The notes beneath the pieces are model-generated. The model saw nothing but the letters and a program-made list of their open reading frames with translations, made no database searches and was not told where the DNA came from. From positions 13,454,001-13,518,000 of the forward strand of contig OZ234501.1 in the NCBI GenBank assembly GCA_965153455.1: a stretch of DNA of 64,000 bases, read 5' to 3'. The stretch is from Sphagnum compactum (lineage: Eukaryota > Bryophyta > Sphagnopsida > Sphagnales). A program made the position numbers and the translations under genes. The first letter of the stretch is position 1. Each line of letters starts with the position of its first letter. Of this stretch, positions 62,624 through 64,000 are shown in pieces.

Positions 62624-63301
62624 TAGATTGACTAATTTTGGAATTGTTTGAACTTGATAGAACTTTGGAACCATTCGATGTGAATCATTACAATTCCATT
62701 TAACCATATGAACTTGTCAACATTTCAATTCTACGTATGTGAATGTGTATGTGCTGCCACAACAAATTTAAACACAAAATTATGCTCAACATCTGCCATC
62801 TTCAAAGCACATTTATTCATGATCAATGCCATGATCCAAGCTTCATGATACTTTTAATTTGTAATGTAGCATGAAATAGTTTAAGTGTTGGAGCTTTGGT
62901 AACATATTCGTGGAACTATGGAGATGACAACAACATTAAATTTTACTTTGAATTTAACATTTCTTCATTTTGACAAGGACATATGTAAAAAATTTACCTT
63001 CAATTCAATAGTCTACATGTTCCAATTCCAAACTAGACAACATGGAGCTTTAAAACTAAAAATTGAATCAAGCATAAGAATTTTCCTTCCAATTCAAAAT
63101 TTATCCATTTCATCAAGGATGGTTGAATTCATTTGACCTTTACAACATTTAAACTTGTTCATTCTCTACACATTCTTTTATTTCCTATATATGTTTTAAG
63201 TATCAATATTTGGTTGGATTCAAAAAGTTCATTACCTTTTATATTAGCTTTTCCTTCATTGTGTCCTACATCCCTAATATTATATTTTTCACCTTCTTAT
63301 T

Positions 63302-64000
63302 TCACCTTGCAAATACTTTTGTTCCACTTGCTACATTAACGCATCTACATCCACATCCCTCCCATCTAATATCATAAATTATACAATAAGTAGCAACATG
63401 TAACAACATTAGGAAGGAAAGGGTACGAATATTGATTTTCAACAACAATTCTTTAAAAATATTTTTCAATATCCCAAAAGAATTTTCCACCACAATCCTC
63501 CCTTTGGTACGGTAAGATGTCTATTGTACAATGTTTCCAAAAATGTGTGCTAAAATTTGCATTCTACTTATGGGGAATCATGAACTAAGGCGAGAGTGGA
63601 TAGCCTTTGTCCTTAGTGATATAAAGGTGAATGTCATCCTATGATCCATGTTCAAAATCAAAGAAGCCCCCAAAAGTTGCCTTTTTGTAAAGGTTAAACA
63701 ATCACAAAACTTTGGAATCATTCATGGATCCTAGAAATCCCACAAAATATCTTGAAACCACTTCTCATGATCAACAACTACTTGCAATTGCATGCAATAA
63801 AATTTGGATTTATAAGAAAATAATTTTGTAACATGAACTCCTTTAAGTTTTTGAATGTGAATCTATGTGTAGTCAATTGGACCCTAAACAAAAAGGAAGC
63901 CAGATTAATCCTTGAAACCATATTATCACCCTCAATAGATTTTCACCATTTTACCATCAAATTTGGCTCCTATACACAACATTAACAATAGTAACAAACT
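63302..64000 (-). pseudogene. Decayed PIF/Harbinger DDE transposase, partial at window edge
   Basis: On the minus strand from the window end: GPIDYT (first catalytic Asp region), KSKFYCMQLQVVVDHEKWFQ, GSMNDSKVL (second Asp), TKDKGYPLSP, then GRIVVENSFGILKN (catalytic Glu in VEN) and, after a frameshift near 63425, LPNVVTCCYLLYNLILDG. This order is that of the Harbinger (DDE_Tnp_4) transposase core and C-terminus. There are several stops and at least one frameshift. The N-terminal half lies beyond the window. No transposon ends were found inside the window. Confidence 0.75.

Overview
This looks like nuclear DNA of a land plant. The evidence is spliceosomal introns (GT..AG with pyrimidine tracts), a plastid-targeted ribosomal protein, a 14-exon plant-type SPPL protease, two Helitrons, Tourist-like and PIF/Harbinger DNA transposons, and a decayed nuclear copy of plastid 16S rDNA. 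The species cannot be named from the sequence. A seed-free plant (fern, lycophyte or bryophyte) is a guess, based on very AT-rich spacers and on a decayed gene that I associate with such genomes from memory only.

Layout. 1-8.7 kb: AT-rich spacer with a minus-strand Helitron (5197-6184) and a broken inverted copy of an exon found at 9.5 kb. 9.5-12.2 kb: an unidentified, probably multi-exon minus-strand gene with a MITE in an intron and a long GCC repeat near its presumed 5' end. 12.6-18.9 kb: tandem repeats, a plastid 16S rDNA insertion (13600-13715) and no certain gene. 19.06-26.9 kb: a complete minus-strand signal-peptide-peptidase-like gene (14 coding exons, 550 aa) whose introns hold several copies of one dispersed repeat. 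27-37.9 kb: AT-rich DNA with decayed coding segments, notably a roughly 2.9 kb minus-strand pseudogene (32.55-35.46 kb) whose last part resembles a methyltransferase fold. 37.95-39.65 kb: a tentative unidentified minus-strand gene. 40.6-41.6 kb: plastid ribosomal protein bL34 (2 exons). 44.7-45.3 kb: a possible minus-strand gene or remnant. 45.8-46.8 kb: a small membrane-anchored protein gene (95 aa). 49.7-51.4 kb: a SWIM plus RING zinc-finger protein (ZSWIM2/MEX-like, 325 aa). 51.4-64 kb: AT-rich spacer, minisatellites, a plus-strand Helitron (58760-59932) and a decayed PIF/Harbinger transposon with Myb-like and DDE transposase remnants in convergent orientation.

The host genes are functionally unrelated: an endomembrane protease, a plastid ribosomal protein and a probable ubiquitin ligase. 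They form no operon or cluster. Three gene models (SPPL, bL34c, SWIM/RING) are supported by splice sites, phases and family motifs together. The other gene models rest on open frames and splice signals alone. The most unusual items are the decayed methyltransferase-like gene, the repeat family shared by SPPL introns and the 47 kb spacer, and the unidentified 9.5-12 kb gene with its broken inverted copy.
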